Part shown: piece after piece, positions 20,754-33,849 of the stretch
How the letters are laid out: each line of letters begins with the position of its first letter
Numbering within the stretch: the stretch's first letter is position 1
Assembly: GCF_032362555.1 (NCBI RefSeq)
Contig: NC_083506.1
Coordinates: forward strand, 8,975,501 to 9,039,500
Origin: Amyelois transitella
Lineage: Eukaryota > Arthropoda > Insecta > Lepidoptera > Pyralidae
Direction: 5' to 3'
Length of the DNA stretch: 64,000 bases
Position numbers and translations under genes: made by a program
Notes under the pieces: model-generated
What the model was told of the DNA's origin: nothing
The model's database searches: none
Seen by the model: only the letters and a program-made list of their open reading frames with translations

Positions 20754-23700
20754 TTAATCTGTGGATGCCTCTTCGTCGGCTGAAAGCTCCATTCCCATGG
20801 CTTGTCTGAACTTTTGGTATTTCTGTAGAGTAATGGCGTCTATGCTCTTTGCCTTCACTTTTTCTTTCTGTGAAAAACATAAAAATGTTTATGAACTGCC
20901 GTTCAAAAATGTGTAAGTGAAAAGATAAGTTTTTTTGTGATTTATGGTTGAGGCATAGTGAAGAGTTCCAATATAGGGCTTCACCAACATTCATGCTTGT
21001 GGGGATTCTACTAGGGACATTTTGCAGTTATGTATGGGTGTGAGCTTGTATGACTAACGAATATGGATGAAAGTATGCAGAGATCGTGGCAATTGCAAAG
21101 ATGTAGTGTAGGCTCAGCCTATTCTTCTGGGATAGAGAAATATGATTCCTCACATAAGATTTTAATGGTTCTGTGACGTGTTACCCACCGTTTCTTTCTC
21201 TTGCTTCTCTATGCTTTTCAATGTTCGCACACATTGGGAACACAATATTACGTCTTCCATGTGGTTTATTGTCTTCTTCCTGTGATGATGCTTTAGCCTG
21301 CAATTTTATTTTATTCATTCATTCATTTATATAATCACGTCTATATCCCTTACGGTGTAGACATAATCTTCGAAGACTGAAAGGCCACGTTCAGCTGTTA
21401 GGCTAAATGATAGAATTGAGATTCAAGTAGTGACAGGTTGCTAGCCCATCGCCTAGAAGAAGAATCAAAAGTTTATAATAATCCCTATCTATTAGTCGCC
21501 TTTAATTTTTTCCATGGAAAAGAGATGGAATGGGGCCCTATTCTTTTTTATATTGGTGCCAGGAACCACACGGCCTATTTTATTTTATTGCAACTTATTA
21601 AGACAAGATGATTTATTGAACCGGTAAAATGGTTCGCTTACGATACGTATCTACAGGAAGGTATGGAAAGACTATATCGTGTTGGTAATGCAAAATTAGT
21701 ATGAGGTCGGTTCGACTCTGGTGTGTTGTGAAACAGTGAACCTATAACAGGTTTGGAAACGCAAAAGTGACTATCAAGTTCGTTCATTTTTAGATTCCTA
21801 CAGTTCGCTTATCCCATAATGCCCTCAACATTTTAGTGGGTGGAATACTAGGCGCCACGAGACCCATGCTCCCCCAGCTAAAAGTCTAGAGGGCCTTACA
21901 AAGGCTTGAAAAGAGATTTGACATTTCCACTTCTGGTTATTGGCGGATATAACTGGGTTTTCCGCAGGGAAGGTGTAACTGGGCCAAACGCTGGCAGGAT
22001 GATCATGATTTTATGTAAGTATAAATAATAATGCAGAACTAGACTGACAGAACTATAGAAGAAAATGATACATACAGTTTTCCACAATAATCGCATTGCG
22101 ACTTGTCCGAGCGGTGTGTGATGACGTGCCACCCCAGCTCGTGGTATGTGGGGTATCGTTCCGAGCACCGAGGACAGACGATCTTGCCTTCGGAACGACC
22201 GCCGTTACTTTGGTGCTCGTTTAGTTCTTGCGATGTTTGGAAGTTTTGATGACAACTGGAACACCTAACGAAATAACAATATTTGGTCATCATTAGCTCA
22301 TATTGACGATTATATTACAAATGGCTTGACAACGCGACGTGATATACAACGCTAATTTTCGATTCGATACGATTGTAAAAACATCTGTTATCATATTTAT
22401 TTGCAATTGAAGTCTATATGAAGATGTGTTTTATTAAATAAGGCAGTAGCCGGTCCTTGATGAAAACCTATCGAGAAATACCTATAACTCAGTTGAGTTT
22501 GTTAACTTCTATAATTGTCTGTTTTGCGTAATGCGATTATAGTTATTTTATTTTAACTTACATAAAAATGTTAGGCTGCAAGTGGAATGCCATATGTTCG
22601 ATAATCTTCTTAGGGTAAAAATAATGGAATTTTTTATCACAACACGTGACGTAACCGGGAACTCCATGGCGTTCTTTGTAGTGCTTCATGAGAGACCTAA
22701 AGTGGAAACCCTTTTCGTGGCATATACAACACTCCATTTTGTAGAACAGCGTTATCTGTCGGTCAAGCGCGGGGCCTTGTTTAGCCGGCTTTCCTTCTAT
22801 GAGAACTATAGGATCCAGAGTGTCACTTACTAATGGATTATCAGATTCTTTTCTACCCTTTTTACTATCCTCGTTCTTGTCTGGTGGCTTATTAGCGTTG
22901 GTTGTACTATTGAGTAACGACTTATCTACTTTTTCCGTATTCGCAAATTCTTCTAATGGCATAGCTTCTAAAAATTTCATATCAGCTGGAGTTTTCTTTT
23001 TTGTAAGCTTTGTTTGTTTGTTAGCTTTCGTGTCGCCTTGTTGATAATCAGCCGGAGGTGATAAGGGAACACTAGCTGCTTGATTTTTTGCCAGTTTATT
23101 TGGGTCAGGCATGTTTTGTGCAGCCATCGCTGCCATCATTGCGGTGATTTTAGTTTCTTTTGGTGGTTCATTGCTCGGTCGTTTCTCTTCGGTTTTTGAT
23201 CTGTGAAAATCAAGAAACTTCTGTGTTTTCTCGACTTTCGTCGCATAAAGATGCATGGCAGCCACTTGTTGTAAACAATCATGACATATTGCTTTGGGTA
23301 GATTGTCGTCTGTTCGTATCTGAAAAAGATTTTAAATTTTTGAATAGTTTTATATTATGATATAAGTAAATTTGGTAAACAGTTTTACGGATATTTCTTT
23401 ATACTTATAAAGAAATTTATACTTATAATCATCATAAGTATGATGTGAGTGTATGTCAAAGTAAATTTTTATTTCTTAAACATTGCCCTCCTTTTGCAGT
23501 TTTGTAGAACCAATGGCAGCCGAAACTGATAGATGCCCTACATCCCACCTAGGCGTATGTCCATAACTATCAGATAACTTTTTCGGGTCCGGGAAACTCT
23601 TTTCATTTATTCCTAGGATAGGTCTTCAGGGATTAATGTTTGTTTTTGTCAAAAGATATCTTACGACATATAGGTATCTTACAACAATGTCAAAGAGCTT

Positions 23701-23820
23701 CTTGATTTTCCTCTTCACTTCTCCACTCATAGGCTTCAGTTTTATAACGTCCGTACACAGACACAACCGACAAGACAATTCACGCACTATGTTTTTCTCC
23801 AAACTTGAAAAGTCATCCAT
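20754..23820 (-). CDS. ZAD-type C2H2 zinc-finger protein
   Basis: Five exons on the minus strand: 23683-23820, 22562-23319, 22076-22264, 21189-21297 and 20754-20867. All are GT-AG and in frame, giving 435 aa. The N-terminus carries a ZAD with zinc ligands Cys17, Cys20 (SCRLCLC), Cys58 and Cys61 (AICHDCLQQ), which mediates dimerisation in insect transcription factors. A low-complexity, Lys-rich linker of about 170 residues follows. Fingers come next: C243-x2-C246-x12-H259-x4-H264 (CCICHEKGFHFRSLMKHY), then a VTCCDKKF finger typical of insect ZAD proteins, a CSSCHQNF finger and a CPRCSERYPTYHELGWHVIT finger. A last CDYCGK begins one lacking a normal His pair. The final exon encodes a coiled-looking Lys/Glu tail without fingers. 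Likely a nuclear DNA-binding protein; the target is unknown. No one-to-one fly orthologue can be named by eye. Confidence 0.9.
21330..21590 (-). repeat. R1 repeat, reverse, in the ZAD gene upstream of its exon 4 region
   Basis: AATCACGTCTATATCCCTTA, TAGTGACAGGTTGCTAGCCC and ATATTGGTGCCAGGAACCAC occur in order, spanning nearly the whole R1 family. It lies in intron 3 of the zinc-finger gene (21298-22075), just upstream of exon 4 in transcript order. A second short fragment, GTATGCAGAGATCGTGGCAA at 21070-21100 in intron 4, is from the RTE-like LINE tail. Confidence 0.7.
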
Positions 23821-24388
23821 ACTGTTGATTTTAATAGGTATAATGCCTGTTACGATAAAATTGCAATGTTGATTGTACTTAAATGATTTAATTTGTAAAT
23901 GACTACATTCTTGACTATTTAAATCGATCTGTTATTTTTGGTTGAATGTGACAGGCGAATTGATCGTTTGTTTATTTTTTATATCAGACAACTACCAGGA
24001 TTTATGGAAAAAACATTGTAAAAATCTTCACAAGAGTTTCATTATTAAAATATTTTGTTTTAAAATTCCAAAAGGTACCAGTATCATTAATTTAAAATAT
24101 CGTTACCTTCTAAATGACTTTAGTATGCGTCTGGCCGTGATACGGTACCTAACTGAAAACTGAATAAAATTTTAATGTGTTTTTATTTTATTAATTTTTA
24201 TCCTATTTTCTGTTCTGTTTATTCACCTAGCTGACCGAGGGCTGGTAAATGATAGTATTATTACATGAGAACTTATAGGTATAGTTACGTAATTAACGTA
24301 GGTATGCTTAATACGGATATCAAGAAATACAACCCGAATGAAAAATTTATACATAAATTCACTATATTTATAAGTATACAAAATCTCT

Positions 24389-24811
24389 TTAATCCTGAAA
24401 TTCATTTTTACCGAAAACGTTGGATTTCGTTCCACGACGTTCTGTAAAATGAGCGGTTAGGAATCCAACCAAGCGGAACCTAACAAGTGCTTTAGATTTT
24501 AAAACGCGTATTATGGGGTTAAAAGCAGCTTTAAATAAAATACAGCTAGTAACGTAACGACCGCAGCTAGCCTTGCTGAAGTGCCTTCTAAAAGAACTCT
24601 GTGTTTCAGCCTGTGATTCAGTTTTATAACTACAGTTTTGAAGGGAAGTAAGTTTTTGTTGCCAATACTTCAGCATTAAAAATGGTATAACACGCAAAGT
24701 AAGTAAGAAAAAGAACTTAAATTTCATGCTGTTGTAATTGGAATATGAAAATAGACTAATTATACACAAATAAAACAAACAGTTGAAATCCATGTGAAAA
24801 CGGTAAGACAA
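24389..24811 (-). other. Unassigned 140-codon open frame
   Basis: It is the longest unexplained open frame in the gene-poor region. From an internal Met it would start MKFKFFFLLTLRVIPFLML, which looks like a signal peptide, followed by a basic segment with several Cys. There is no recognised domain and no splice evidence. Chance or a repeat-derived frame is at least as likely as a gene. Confidence 0.15.
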
Positions 24812-25014
24812 ATTTCTTACTTAGGTAAGTTTCACAATGGGAAAATTCCTTTTTTACAAAGTTATAAATAAAAAATTCTAAATATTCTAACATGTCTCGA
24901 TTGAAATAAAGATCAAAGATTAAGAAAAATTAAGCAGTGCGATCTACTACAACTGGCTCGAGGATTTTAAACAGCATAACGATACTTTAGTATCTACTTG
25001 TTTTAACAACTCTA

Positions 25015-25205
25015 TCTCTTTCCCATGGATGTCGTAAAAGGTGACTAAGGGATAGGCTTACAAACTTGGGATTCTTTTTTAGGCGATGGGCTAGCAACCT
25101 GTCACTATTTGAATCTCAATTATATCATTAAGCCAAATAGCTGAGTCAAGTCTATATCCCCTGCGGGGTAGACAGAACAAACAGTGTTCAAAAGACTGAA
25201 ATGTT
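25015..25205 (+). repeat. R1 repeat with inverted 3' part
   Basis: The left part (TTTCCCATGGATGTCGTAAA to AAGCCAAATAGCTGA) is in plus orientation. From about 25142 the sequence reads GTCTATATCCCCTGCGGGGT and AGACAGAACAAACAGTG, which is the R1 3' end in minus orientation. A 5'-inversion-type rearrangement or two nested insertions would explain it. Confidence 0.7.
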
Positions 25206-27309
25206 TAATTAATTAAGGACTTTTTTTTTATATAAAAACAGAACTTCGACTTTAGTCATTCTTTTTGTAATATCTGTAATATGTATAATATTTTGATGGA
25301 AGTGTACTTTATTTGTATCCGTATTTTCTAGCAACAAACAAAAGTTTTATCTACTATCACATGCTTTCAATAGTTTCTTTCTAAGCATTCAATCTGATTG
25401 ATTTCAAGATTGTAACCATGGCTTCATGTATCTCTTTATAGAGGCGCTTTATCTGGACCTCATCTGTCCAGTCACGCACAATTTTCGGCTCCCGTAATGG
25501 AATCTACACAATTTGTCCCTTGTTTTCTTAGTTACATAAAAGGTTCGGGTGACTGACAATAGAAATTCTTGGAATTTATTTATCCTCTATCCGAGGCATG
25601 TTTACTGTAAGCTGAGGAGAAGGTATATTTACTTATTATTTAATAGACACAAAGCTTTTGCACTTGAATCGTTAATAAAGGTAGGTATGTGTCTAAAATG
25701 GTAACCAATTTTATTAAATCTTTATTACTAACGCATTGGCATCGTAGTACGTGGGTCGGGAAATGTTAACAGAGTAAATTATTAACAGAGTTAATTGTAG
25801 TTATAGGCAAATAGCCTAGCTTTAAAAAATTGATTTAAATTAGTGTTAGAACGTAGACTGTCGTATATATTTTACGTCGTTTACATTAATTTATATTGTT
25901 TACCTTTTTAATGTTTAAATAGACGAATTATAAACAAAGTAATTTTTATTTTTACCTTCTAAATAGTCAATTCATCCATCATTCATCAAAAGTTTTGCCA
26001 ACTCATCCTCAAGTCGTTAAACTTTGTATTATAAACTTTTCCGAAAAATAAAGGAAAATAAACAACCTTAATTCTTTTCTTTACAACATTGTTTTATAAA
26101 GTAATGAGAAAGTAGAACCGAAGCTTATGACACGTGACCTCATTTATGAATTGGGACATATCGTTCGAATGGAAATAAAATTTATCAACAAATTTCATGG
26201 TACATTCCTGAAGACAGAATTCCATTAATTTTCAAAATGTCTGAGGAAACTTTTGCAATATATTTTGATGGGCTGAGCTCGTCACCTGCCGGCATTATCA
26301 AATAAAACTGATCGGGAGATATGAAAACTCATGGTTAAATCATAGTCAAATTGTCCATAAGATCGAGGGTCCTACGGCGTTAGGAATAACCTCCACGTAT
26401 CTTAAAAAAAAAATACTTTATCGAAATTATTTCATATTTTTCTATTTGTTTCTTGTTAATTATAACCATACTTTTTGTTATTATAAAAAACGCAAGATAC
26501 TTGCATTTATTAAAAAGTCCTATTTTAAAGTCCGTTGAAATGGAAATCTTTATATATATAAATACCTCAGTTTAAAAATTAATACCTAGAGATCCAATTT
26601 ATAATCCTGACTTATGTATGTACATACTTGCGTAGACGGCAGTGACCTAATCTAGAAAGAACGCAGATCCAAGTAAGACTGCTTAAATTTACTACTTGTC
26701 TGTAGTGATTACTAAATGACGACGAGCCGGTATACCGTAGGTAAGGTATAGAAAAGCTACGGCTTTGTACGTAGCGGGCAGACGTGAATGCAATAACGAA
26801 CCTATCTAATAGGTATTTATTTATTTTATTTATTTATGTACACATAATTATATACAGGAGCATTTATTACAATAATTCTAGTACAAAGGTGCTACTTATT
26901 TCAAAAGAAATCTCTTCCAGTAGACCCATGAGAGGAAAGATGAATTTTAGAGCGGTATGGCGTGTGCATAAATATTGTTTAACATATTTAACTAAACATA
27001 CATGCTAGTACTTACATAATTAAATAAATGACAGTAATAAACTACATAAACATACCAATATATATATTGTATAATATATATAAGTCTATTTGGAGAGATA
27101 ATAGTCTTTAACTCGTCGGTCGGTATTATTAGATATATAACCTATCTAAAATAATATTATTGTACATTTCTACTACCTAAATTGGATGTAAAAAATTAAG
27201 AATAAGTTCAAATGTAAGGAGTATTTAATAATTTTCCACATTCCACATAATAAGTGAATTTAAAACCATTTAAATTCATGTTTATATTATTATTTTTTTA
27301 CAGTTATCG

Positions 27310-27430
27310 CACCACCCGTACATCCATCTCAGTTTGGTCCGAAGGTTCAACTGGCAGAGAATGCCTTGCGGCGTTAAGTCCACCTGATGTACATTATACG
27401 AGCATAAATCTTAAATAAATAAATAAGTGA
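27310..27430 (+). repeat. LINE 3'-end fragment
   Basis: GAATGCCTTGCGGCGTTAAG, then TCCACCTGATGTACATTATA and AATAAATAAATAAG. This 'GGCGTTAAGTCCACC...AATAAATAAATA' pattern is common at LINE 3' ends in insects. No coding sequence remains. Confidence 0.5.
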
Positions 27431-27594
27431 AGTTAACAAATGGATCCATAATATTTTTTCGCGCGTTCGACTATGTCCTTTTTTATGGAAGAGGATTTAA
27501 AAAAAAATGTTAAATTGAAGATTCAGGGACTACCCTGATTAGGCCTATTATTTATTACCCTAGTTTATTAGGATTATTACCCTAGTTGCTATTC

Positions 27595-27870
27595 AAATTC
27601 TAGTTATTCCCGGGCGAGTCTGTCCTCTACCTTATGAAAGGTTTTAAGAAATTCCCACATAACCGAACTACCAGGGAATAGCTAGTAGCTTATAAGATGA
27701 ATAGCGGCCTTAGTCTCAACTCCGAAGACGTTGATTTTCCTCCCGGACGGGTCCGGCCTCTAATTTCCCCGGCCTGATCCGGCCCCCGCAAAGTTTGTCG
27801 GACAATCCCGACGACCGTAATCTGATTGTAAATCAACCTCGTTTCGTCATTGCGGAGGTGTGCCGCATTT
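27595..27870. other. Isolated GC-rich island
   Basis: About 275 bp, densest at 27740-27800 with several CCGG words (CCCGGACGGGTCCGGCCTC, CCCCGGCCTGATCCGGCCCC). It is surrounded by AT-rich DNA and has no open frame of note. A possible enhancer, distal promoter or old insertion. Confidence 0.35.
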
Positions 27871-30779
27871 TCAGTATTTATAGCAAAATATATTGTAATT
27901 TTATTTCCTTTTAGATTCTCAAGATTGGTTAAAGGCGTCTATTTTTATTTTTTTATTTACTTCCTTGTTCGTTAATGTCTGCCTGCCCGGACGCTGATAT
28001 TAACGAACGAGGAGGTATCTTTGTTTTCTTCAGTTTATTCAATTTATAAAAAATATATTGTTAAAATTTTGTGTTGCAATATAAAAATATAACAAAAAAT
28101 CTCTTCAGCTTTATATTCAGTAAATTTTAGCAAAAATTAAATATACATTTCGAATACTTTCAAAAAGATTAAGGTAAATCTCACTTGAGAAGGGAAATAT
28201 CTACAAATATGTAAACATGACAACATTTTGAAAATTTACTAGTATCCTTGTTTTATATATTCATGCTTTAAAATTTAGAAACCCCGCAGTCTATTGCAGA
28301 AGATAGGTAGAAATAGTAATAACGTAGTGATATGCTCCAAAGTTTCTATAGGTACCTATAAAACCTCTCTAAACCATAACAGTTTACATTGATCGAGACA
28401 TTAGATTGATTCTGAAAATATGAGAAAGCAGACGACGTGTACAAAGCTACATTAACTATTTAAAAGTAACAATGTTCCTGTTACAATAACATCATGCACT
28501 CACACCAATTAAAGGAAAATTTGTGTGATATAACTTAGTGGTGATATAACTAATTGGCAGTTATACCTATGACTTACACAAAACTTTGTGGACAATTAAC
28601 CCTTACTTAACGAAACTACGAACTCAGTAATTAAACCCAAGTTAGAATCTACGGCCAAAAGTTTCGATGTTAGTTAAAAGTGTACACAATTTCTACCTAA
28701 ACAGTTAATAGTTACTTAAAAATTAATTAACTCTTTTAATAATGTATGTAACTCAAGTTATCAAAACCATAACAAATCTAAATTAAATTTTAATTTTTAT
28801 CTGTCCTAATATTATAAATTCTTTAAGCGTTATCTTTTGAAATTTAGAGTCTAGTTAAATCTACAGTTGCCGTGGGATTTTTGATTCTAAATTCTAAACC
28901 TTCGGGTAAAAGGAAGTATCATATAAGTCTCGACATTTTATATAAGTACAAAAAAAATTCACACACAAAAATAAAAAAATGCTGATAAATTTTAATCTCT
29001 TTTTTATTTAATGTCAAGTGAAGGAGCTTATTAACACAAAAAAAATGTTATCTTAATATACACAGAATGCTCATAAAATTATGCCTAATAAGCCTTTAGT
29101 TCGTAGGCCACTATAACAGGAAAGCCTGATTGATGTGCTATAAATGCTTATTAAGAGAGAGAGATATAAGAGTGTTACGAAAATAACTAAGGTCTTGTAA
29201 AATATCAGTTTCTGATTGAAACGGTATCTCTAGCCCGCATTGACAGGCAAAGTAATTGTACCGTTATGTCTTGCGCTCCTTCGCAGCAAGCGTTCCTGTT
29301 GTAGTAATCTGCTCATTTATTTCGTCTCAATCCACGCGATTGTACAATAAATCATTATCTTTAAATTTACAAGATTTATTTGCTTAACAAATTGGACCAG
29401 TCAGAATTTAATTTGACTTGTAGGTAGGTATTAGTAAAACAATTTTAGTCAGTCATCGAAAGTTGTTCTATAACATTCAAGTCAATATTTCAATTTATTT
29501 TAGAATTTTTAATGGCATCTAATATTTTAGAGACGAGAAAATGTCGAATCGTGTAATCAACAAATTTACTCATTTCAGGGTCGTGGTCATGTTCACAAGC
29601 AAACGCTTGTATCCTATTCAGTGAGGTGAGGACGCAACCTGTACTAATCTGTTAGAATAATGTACAATAAATCCGATACATATTTGAATTGTGCAATAAA
29701 ACAAATCTAAATTACAAAGTCGTCTAGTTAATCCGGCATAAGCGCGACAGCGAAGGTGGGAAGTGACCCGAAGAAGCTCAATGTATTTTTAATTCGGCTG
29801 GATTTGCTCAGCGCCGCCACTGCCGTTGTCCTAATTGAAGATTACAGCCAAGCTACTTTTTGCGCAATCAAATTAAATCACACCATGAAATAGTATTTAT
29901 TATATACAATGTGGTAACTTTTCCTCTGTATAAAGATAGCTTTTTCTTTAATAGTAGAGTTCGCCTGCAGCTTCGCCCGCGTAAAATGAAAAACCCCTTA
30001 AATTACTTTTCCCGCGGGAGTTTTGGGCGATCCTTTTATAGTGCACCCCTAAACTAACTAACGTAACATAGTACATGCCAATTTTTAAATCTCTCGACCT
30101 ATCCGGTTTCAGCTGTAAGTTGATATTTCAGTCAATCGGTCAGTCATTGTCCTCTTTTAAATATTTACAAGAATAAGATGAAGATATTTATTGCCTTAAA
30201 TCACGTCATCAAGTGTTAAATAGTTTTTAATCTGGAAAGCTTATTGAAAATTAAAAAGATCCAGTTTTACTAAGCGATAGGTTGGGCGTGTTTTCAATAG
30301 GCTATTGTTTTCGTAGACTTGAGTGTTTTGCAAGAGGGATTAATTAAAATAATTTCCACCTCATAAAGCACACGGGCTGTGCAGTTTCAAAGAGCCGGCT
30401 AATATGCTAGCTATAGATACGTAACGGAATTTTCTTCTTAATAATAGACAACAGATTTTTGGATACATTTATAGAAAATAATTCCGACATCTTAAATGTT
30501 TTTTGAATATTTTTTAAATCTAATTTGTATAAAATATTTATTGAATGTATTTAAATTAATTCATCATGGTGTTTGTGTTAATTCTATTAAGGGTCTTTGG
30601 ATCAGAACAGATTTACTTATTGGTTAGTGTTTTTTTTACTTATTGTTTTTTTTGAAAATATCTCTAAGTATCTCTTTTTGCTTGTATCATAAAATGAATA
30701 ATAATTTTTTTTAAGCATGAGTTACGAAGTTTGTTCTGTACTCCTAAAACTATAAACAAGTTTTATATATATGCATACA

Positions 30780-30965
30780 AACCATCACGTCTGTCTCCCA
30801 TTGGGGTAGGCTGTGTTTATGGATTTCCACTTGCTACGATCCTTAAGGTCATTAGCCTTTTCATGCATATTCGATTACGGAAACTCCTAGCATCTCCCTT
30901 TTTTAAGACATTCGAAATTTGGTCCTTGAAAGTTCGACAAGGTCGGCCCTGTCCAAGTTTAACAA
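30780..30965 (-). repeat. LINE 3'-end fragment, reverse
   Basis: On the minus strand it reads GACAGGGCCGACCTTGTCGA, GACCTTAAGGATCGTAGCAA, GTGGAAATCCATAAACACAG and CCTACCCCAATGGGAGACAG, ending ACGTGATGG. This is the style of a LINE ORF2 C-terminal coding end plus tail, related to the 33850 element but from another family. Confidence 0.5.
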
Positions 30966-33324
30966 GTTTTATTTACCGATAACATTAAACAAGTTTTTTA
31001 CTTACATATTTTACAGTATTAAAAGATGGTATATGCCAGCTGTTTGACGCAGATTGTAAAATAAAGTGAAGCCTAACTGATGATCACGTTCGGCTATTTG
31101 GTTAAGGATGTTATTACTTGTATATGATGTATACGGCCACGTTCAGTTGTTTATACATAGGTATATTAATTATTATAATACATACATGTACATACTCAAC
31201 TTGCTAAAATTGGCATGATTGAAAAGCCGGTCAGCGATATAGCCACTATTCGCCAACCAATAGTTTCACACTCCGATGGTTTCCACGCTACACCGGACGC
31301 GCCACGCTGGAATCGGCATGAGTTTGTGTTGGTTTTTATTTCCACTGTGTTATATTGAACACAATAAGGATATAGAATATTTTTTTTGGTACCTGGGCGA
31401 CCGTATAAAGTAAAAACAAAAATTAACTATGTTTTATATAATAAATAAATAAGATTAATTATTAGTATAGTTTAGAAATTATATTAATCACATTTTGCCA
31501 ACTTCATTAAAAAAATACAAATTTTTTCAATGGTGTAGATCAGTGGTAATTTATAATAAATTAGTACGTTTATTTGTTTGTCTGTTGTCTCTTCACGAGA
31601 TATCTATGGAATCATAGAAATTTTGCGTATCTACGAGTACAATATAGAGTTTGGAGAAGGACATAGGGTACTATTCATCCCGGTAAGAACAAGTAAAGTT
31701 CCTGTGGAATTAGCGAAAATCTTCTATTCTTTTGTAGGTAGCGCTAAATAAGCTAAAGTAGCTGCGATTAAAAGCTAGTAAGTACAAATAAATGGTTAAC
31801 AAATATTTATTGTTTAATAGTATATAGGATTCAGCCTTAAAGGATACAGAAACTTTATGTCGAAACATTCTCTACCAACCTTTGAAAATAGGAAACCGAT
31901 TGAGATACAAAACAATCACCAAAGTTTATTTTTATGTACAATGACGATTTGTAAGTTTGGCAGTATCTACGTTTACCAAGCAAGTTACTAAAGTTATTTG
32001 TTCGAACGCTGGCTGCTAAATAGATTTTACCTAATGATTATTTAAGGTAAGTCATATCAATCAAGTTCAAAGACCAATGTGCGTACTTGTCAGTTCTGAT
32101 AATTTCTGATATAATGTGTTGACAATATTCAAATAATAACTTTCGTATTAAATATTGTCAACTTTTCCAAGTTCTAATTAGGTACATCTTGAGATACCTA
32201 TAACAGTGGACTTTCTATTATACTGTTAGTTCTTCCTCCTGGCGTTAATCCCAGATACATCCTAAACTCTTTGGAGGAAAGACTAGAGTGCGTCATTTGG
32301 CAATTCTATTTAATTGTTACACTGTACACAATGAGTTAATACTAGCTACTAATGACCAAGCAAAAACATGTTCTGGAAATGAAAAATCAGCGTATTCTGC
32401 CTTTGAGCGTTTGAGATCGTACCAAGGTCTGAATGCACTGTTAATTGGCCGTATCAGCAAGGGAGTCGCCATACGGGTGCACCCTTAATCGTTAAGAGGC
32501 TAGTTAGCGTGTTTCCCCGCCCGTATCGTATATAGGCAGCTGTGGTATATATAGTTCCAACTAATCGCGCATGATTTCTGCGAATTAAGAGATTTAGAAT
32601 GCTTAATATTCATGATATGACAGTTATGTGACTGATCTCTCAAATACGACTAAAATAACTTTGTTGTACCACGAACTCAATAATTCTACTAACATTTATA
32701 ATATATATATAAAAGTAGTAGTGCAATTTCCACTAACAAACTGATTTATGTTTTTAAGATTTAAAAAAGAATATCTACTTTTTTACGAACGTAAATATGA
32801 CTTAACGTATGTAAAGTTAGTTTAATGCCTTACATACTCGTATTTAATCTTTGTTTGAGGTCTTGTATTAAATCTAGTTGGCGACTCATTTATTTAGCTT
32901 AACACTTAGACCTGAACTTCAATTTAGTGATTAATTTATATTTATTCATGCAATTAATCTGTCGCGGTTTGGAAAACCGAAGACTATGAATTAATATATC
33001 ATTTTAACTGATCCCATGTGCGAATGATATTTTAATTTTTGAAACATAATAATAATATATTTAAATTTTACTATTGTCTATTATTTTTATTATTGGCGAA
33101 AACTTCTGTCGCCGATCAAAAGTCCACCATCGATTGGTTATCGATATTTGAATAAAGCAATACCATCGATACTTCTGACTATTGCAATAACTTATAGATA
33201 TAATACTTTCAGCATTACTATCTAGGTCAAGCTCACTATCAAAAGGCTGGAATTATCAATGGTATCGACAGTATTGATCTAAATGACTATCAATAGTCAA
33301 CAACAAATTAAACAAAAACACCGG

Positions 33325-33475
33325 AGATGACTTTTTAGGCGATGGGTTAGTTACTATTTGAATTTCAATTCTATTGTTAAGCCACACTGCTGAACGTGGC
33401 ATATAAGTCTTTTTAAGACTAATGGCTCTGTCTACCCCGCTAGGGATATAAACGTGACTATAAGTATATATGAGC
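33325..33475 (+). repeat. R1 repeat, partial
   Basis: TTTTTAGGCGATGGGTTAGT, AAGCCACACTGCTGAACGTG and CTGTCTACCCCGCTAGGGAT, ending in a TATAAGTATATATG tail. Confidence 0.7.
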
Positions 33476-33849
33476 TTTGTGAAAAATAATAAAATAAAGA
33501 ATTACTAATAGTATGCCAAAAACATTTTCTCATTTCGATGGAACGGATGATGGAAATGAAAATAATTATGACAAGAATTTCTTCTGTTGGATTGCGTTTA
33601 AACTTTTCACAACGAGAATGAAAAAATTGTTTTGTTCTTCCTGAAATTAAATACACCGCCATTATAGGTATACCAAGTGATGCACACTATTATTTTTTGG
33701 CATAATGGTTTACTAGTTTGATACCATAACCTGGAGCGCTATTATTTCAAGAAAAGAAAAACATAGGGTTAAGAGATAGCGGTCTCCAAAAGACTGGAAT
33801 AGTAAAAGGTAGGTATATGAGACCGATATTTTAATAATAATAATGAAAC

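Noticed and set aside
22039-22293. Minus-strand frame extending beyond the zinc-finger exon
   Set aside because: Only 22076-22264 is exon; both ends run past clear splice sites.
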